NCBI GenBank assembly: GCA_934871445.1
Contig: CAKXBD010000079.1
Coordinates: 1 to 9,847 of the forward strand
Source of the DNA: an uncultured bacterium
GTDB taxonomy: Bacteria > Bacillota > Clostridia > Christensenellales > Borkfalkiaceae
DNA length: 9,847 nt
Direction: 5' to 3'
Below are positions 7,443-9,847 of this stretch, one piece after another. A program made the position numbers and the translations under genes. How positions within the stretch are numbered: the first letter of the stretch is position 1; each line of letters begins with the position of its first letter. The notes beneath the pieces were generated by a model that saw only the letters and a program-made list of their open reading frames with translations, was not told where the DNA came from and did not search any database.

Positions 7443-8461
7443 AACGGAAGCGTCCTCCTCAATAAATAAAGCAATCTGTGAAATCCGTACAGCTCGGAAA
7501 TCTCCTCCCCGCAATCGGATAAGTCGAGTACATCCTCACTCTCCCGCAAAATCCGCGCATTGTCGGGAGACAACACTATTTCCGTATCCTCTTTCAGCGC
7601 CTTACAACGAGCATAGGCGTCCCCGCAAAATCCGTCAAATAAGATACGGCGCACACGACCCCCGTATTTTTGTAAAAATAAAGCATATTCATACGCAAAC
7701 GGAGCATGTATGTCCAGCCGCGGAAGCTCCTTCAATTTCTTCGTAATATCTTCCGCTTCTTCTATTTCCCGCTCTGTAATCCCCAAAAGATTACCGCGCG
7801 CGCGGTAAAAATCAAAATCGTGAAAATGTACGTCGTCAATCGTTTCCAAAGAATATCGCGCGGACAGATGCGAAAGAAGTTTCAAAAATTTCTCGGATTG
7901 AACGATATGCGTTTTCGCATTCAGTTTTTCTCTGATGTCCGCAAAACTGCGCTCCTCCCCTCCGTCTCTCCATACCTGTACTTTTTCAATCGGATTGGGC
8001 TTTATATCCTTCAACAGAACATAGTACAAATCCGACAGACAATCATAGGAAGATATTCCCGCGTAATCGGGAGCGGAAATACAAACGACGTTTTCAAATC
8101 TCGTCCCGATAAAGCTCTCTATATCGAGGTTCATGAGGCACGGAATACAGGTAAGAATACATACGATTCGATTTTCGGTGCGGGACATTTCTTCCAGAGC
8201 GCGTTCTATCCCGCTCAAATCGCCCAGGACGATTTCGGTATCCGTCAGCTGATAAGCCCAATTTTTTCTGCCTGCGGGAAATTCTATCTTTCGGGAATAA
8301 AAACAACATTCCCCTACTCCGATTACCAAAACATCTAACCCGCCTATGCCGACGATTTCCTCTAAAAGCACATCCATTGCACAATGTTCCGCGCAGGCAA
8401 CCGAAGCCGAAGAAAAATAAGGTGTTTTTTTGAGTGTACGAGCGGTAACAGGTTCATTCAT
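7433..8461 (-). CDS. Nitrogenase component 1-type protein, D-like subunit with conserved cysteines
   Basis: The product is 342 residues, shorter than NifD or BchN. ATG 8461-8459 overlaps the NifH-like TGA by 8 bases (ATGAATGA), and GGAG lies about 9 bases upstream within the previous gene. Cysteines fall where the superfamily carries cluster ligands: VACAEHC (C23, C27), GVGECCFYS (C52, C53) and LTCIPCLMNLD (C105, C108). The last is the family's sCvp..iG.D motif. The spacing is like BchN of DPOR, whose ligands lie near 26, 51 and 112. Downstream come a second domain with VQSEKFLKLL and a final Rossmann-like region, RILFDGFCGDAYARC. This subunit most likely supplies the ligands of an [4Fe-4S]-type cluster. 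FeMo-cofactor ligands cannot be assigned by eye. It is middle gene of the trio and is translationally coupled on both sides. Confidence 0.85.
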   Translation of the reverse strand: MNEPVTARTLKKTPYFSSASVACAEHCAMDVLLEEIVGIGGLDVLVIGVGECCFYSRKIEFPAGRKNWAYQLTDTEIVLGDLSGIERALEEMSRTENRIVCILTCIPCLMNLDIESFIGTRFENVVCISAPDYAGISSYDCLSDLYYVLLKDIKPNPIEKVQVWRDGGEERSFADIREKLNAKTHIVQSEKFLKLLSHLSARYSLETIDDVHFHDFDFYRARGNLLGITEREIEEAEDITKKLKELPRLDIHAPFAYEYALFLQKYGGRVRRILFDGFCGDAYARCKALKEDTEIVLSPDNARILRESEDVLDLSDCGEEISELYGFHRLLYLLRRTLPLCR

Positions 8462-9197
8462 CGGCTATCTTCTCCGCAAAACGTAAATACAGGCGCGCCA
8501 TTTCGCTTTCGGGAAATGCTTCCACGACCGTCTTGCGGCTCGCTTCCGCCTCCTGAACAATTTTATCGCGCGGAAAGACAAAAGCGACCTGCGTTTCCAT
8601 TTCCTGCGCGGCTTTTGCTACGGTCTCGTCCTCTTTTTCTACGTTCTTTTTGTTCAGAATGAGTCCCTTTACGCGGGCATACCCCAAGCGTCCCTGATTC
8701 TTCACGGCGCGCACGATATTGTCCGCCGCATATAAAGACATCATCTCTCCCGAAGTTACCACGTAAAGCTCGTCGGCATAACCGTTTCGGATAGGCATGG
8801 CGAAGCCTCCGCATACTACGTCGCCCAAGACGTCGTACAAAACGAAATCGGGGCGATACTTCTCATAAACGGACAGGGAATCGAGCTGCTCGAATGCGGT
8901 AATGATTCCCCGCCCCGCACAGCCCGTGCCGGGAACGGGACCGCCCGCTTCCACTAAAAATACTCCGTCGCTCCCTTCTTTGACGAACTCCTTTTCGCTT
9001 TGCCCGCCGCCGCGACGCATCACGTCAAGCACCGTTTCGATGCGTTCTCCGCCGTTATGCAGGATAGTGGAATCCGATTTAGGGTCGCACCCTATCTGAA
9101 AAACGCGATATCCGAGCCGCGCGAGCGCCGCCGCGACATTGGAAACGGTCGTCGATTTTCCGATTCCCCCTTTCCCGTAAAAAGCAATTTTTTTCAT
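8454..9197 (-). CDS. NifH-like nitrogenase-family iron protein (ATP-dependent reductase)
   Basis: This 247-residue cytoplasmic P-loop ATPase transfers electrons, with ATP hydrolysis, from a subunit-bridging [4Fe-4S] cluster to a component 1 partner. All hallmarks are present: Walker A YGKGGIGKST (residues 7-16), QIGCDPKSDST (34-44, the switch I region), PGTGCAGRG with cluster ligand C93 and R96 at the site ADP-ribosylated in NifH, and YDVLGDVVCGGFAMPIR with ligand C129. It is about 30-45 residues shorter than NifH of nitrogen fixers, mostly at the C terminus, as in group IV/Nfl-type Fe proteins. The start is ATG 9197-9195 with a weak AGGT about 8 bases upstream. The stop is TGA, which shows that TGA terminates translation in this genome. 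The next gene starts inside its last codons. No other nif gene (nifB, nifE, nifN) is in the window, so nitrogen fixation is unlikely. Confidence 0.93.
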   Translation of the reverse strand: MKKIAFYGKGGIGKSTTVSNVAAALARLGYRVFQIGCDPKSDSTILHNGGERIETVLDVMRRGGGQSEKEFVKEGSDGVFLVEAGGPVPGTGCAGRGIITAFEQLDSLSVYEKYRPDFVLYDVLGDVVCGGFAMPIRNGYADELYVVTSGEMMSLYAADNIVRAVKNQGRLGYARVKGLILNKKNVEKEDETVAKAAQEMETQVAFVFPRDKIVQEAEASRKTVVEAFPESEMARLYLRFAEKIADE

Positions 9198-9222
9198 CTT
9201 TGACCTACCTTCGGTTTCCGAA

Positions 9223-9267
9223 ACATACGTCCGGCGCCATGGCGCCGAACGTATGTCGGATTTTTTA
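9223..9267 (+). terminator. Very strong palindrome upstream of the NifH-like gene, plus-strand terminator polarity
   Basis: ACATACGT (9223-9230) pairs with ACGTATGT (9249-9256), and after one C/A mismatch the 16-base perfect palindrome CGGCGCCATGGCGCCG (9232-9247) closes the structure. The T-run GGATTTTTTATTT follows on the plus strand (9259-9270). On the minus strand, the direction of all neighbouring genes, only GTTTCGG follows, so it is a poor terminator there. CCG/CGG pairs at 9218-9220 and 9257-9259 can extend the stem. It may terminate antisense transcripts, or act as an attenuator or processing site between the upstream gene and the trio. Confidence 0.55.
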
Positions 9268-9273
9268 TTTGAG

Positions 9274-9847
9274 TTATACGGAAAGCAATTTCTCTATATC
9301 TGCGTTTTGCGTAGAACCGACATGAGAAATAACTATATAATCGGGCTTCTGATAAGCATTGACTCCGCCCACCAGAATACACAGCTCACCGGAGCCGTTT
9401 ACGCTCAGATAAAGATCCCCTTTGACTCCCAGCGCAAGGGCAAGTTTTTGCTCGTTTTCCTCGGAAAGTTTATAATAGCTGGTTGAGTCTTTCGCCTCTG
9501 CCAATGTAAGATCTTCCGCCGTCAGCTCTTTGAGAAATGCGAGAGAAGGTACAAGCTGTTCGAGAGTCGTCGCGGGAGCGCCGTCTACATACACCGTTCC
9601 GCCGATTTTGATACTGCCCTCTACGAGCCAGATTTCCTTGACCACGCCGTCAATCAGGATATAACCGCTTTCGCCGTCGAAATAATATTTTTCCGTTCTG
9701 ATAAAGCTCGATTCGTCTCCAAACGCCGTCGAGGTATAATTATCTCCCATGCCTGCGAATATGTCCGCAATATCCTCCGCTGAAACGCGTCCCTTTGAAA
9801 CGCTTTCGAGCCACTTTTCCACCTCTGCGGCAGAAGACTCCCCTACC
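9274..9847 (-). CDS. C-terminal part of an unrecognised protein (5' end outside window)
   Basis: About 190 residues are visible, ending in TAA (9276-9274). The frame is open to the right edge, and the GTG at 9822 reads as an ordinary Val inside the frame (visible start VGESSAAEVEKWLESV), so the gene begins beyond the window. The visible part starts with a helical segment and continues beta-rich: RTEKYYFDGESGYILIDG, IWLVEGSIKIGGTVYVDG and DLYLSVNGSGELCILVGG. The alternating strand pattern resembles secreted substrate-binding or lipoprotein folds, but no family is recognised and no signal peptide can be seen. It lies 76 bases upstream of the NifH-like gene on the same strand, separated by the strong palindrome. 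It may be part of the same locus, but a functional link is not shown. Confidence 0.7.
   Translation of the reverse strand, partial: VGESSAAEVEKWLESVSKGRVSAEDIADIFAGMGDNYTSTAFGDESSFIRTEKYYFDGESGYILIDGVVKEIWLVEGSIKIGGTVYVDGAPATTLEQLVPSLAFLKELTAEDLTLAEAKDSTSYYKLSEENEQKLALALGVKGDLYLSVNGSGELCILVGGVNAYQKPDYIVISHVGSTQNADIEKLLSV

Noticed and set aside
7443..7514. Upstream TTG start for the K-like protein
   Set aside because: It would create an overlap of about 80 bases with the D-like gene. ATG 7442 has a GAGGAGG sequence and the short coupled overlap typical of this operon.
8454..9197. True nitrogen-fixation nifH assignment
   Set aside because: The protein is shorter than nitrogenase NifH, the partner K-like subunit lacks P-cluster cysteines, and no nifB, nifE or nifN gene is present in the window.
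1..9847. CRISPR array, tRNA or rRNA gene
   Set aside because: No regularly spaced direct repeats, T-arm-like GGTTCGA elements in a cloverleaf, or rRNA signatures were seen on reading either strand.

Overview
The window looks like chromosomal DNA from a Firmicutes/Clostridia-type anaerobe. The signs are strong GGAGG-type ribosome binding sites, short signal peptides with lipoboxes, an AraC regulator with a PocR-type sensor domain, and an operon of nitrogenase-like proteins. This is inference from gene content; no rRNA or tRNA gene is visible. Nearly all genes run on the minus strand. The one clear plus-strand gene is the AraC-type regulator.

Left block (1-5546), minus strand from 4384 down: a Gfo/Idh/MocA-type oxidoreductase, a large lipoprotein that begins as a GH114/TM1410-like TIM barrel and continues as beta-rich modules, and a lipoprotein with CxxCG repeats that runs off the left edge. 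A divergent PocR-AraC regulator (4626-5546, plus) faces them across a promoter-rich spacer. This is the usual layout of a regulated carbohydrate-utilisation locus. Both larger genes are broken as written: the oxidoreductase has one in-frame TGA where a Trp codon is expected, and the lipoprotein has two +1 frame breaks. Either the locus is decaying or the assembly is poor here.

Middle (5547-6278): an AT-rich stretch of about 730 bases with no convincing gene but several hairpins. One is a striking 13-9-13 inverted repeat with the architecture of a tyrosine-recombinase core site. An 11-base direct repeat brackets most of the stretch.

Right block (6279-9847), minus strand: the C-terminal part of an unrecognised protein, a 76-base spacer with a very strong palindrome, then a tightly overlapping three-gene operon. 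The first gene is NifH-like and has every Fe-protein hallmark. The other two resemble nitrogenase component 1 (D-like and K-like). The D-like subunit keeps the three N-terminal cysteine positions, whereas the K-like subunit has none of them. This trio belongs to the nitrogenase-like reductase superfamily (relatives: DPOR/COR, CfbCD, MarHDK and uncharacterised Nfl proteins). Its substrate cannot be read from the sequence. It is the best candidate in the window for an undescribed system.
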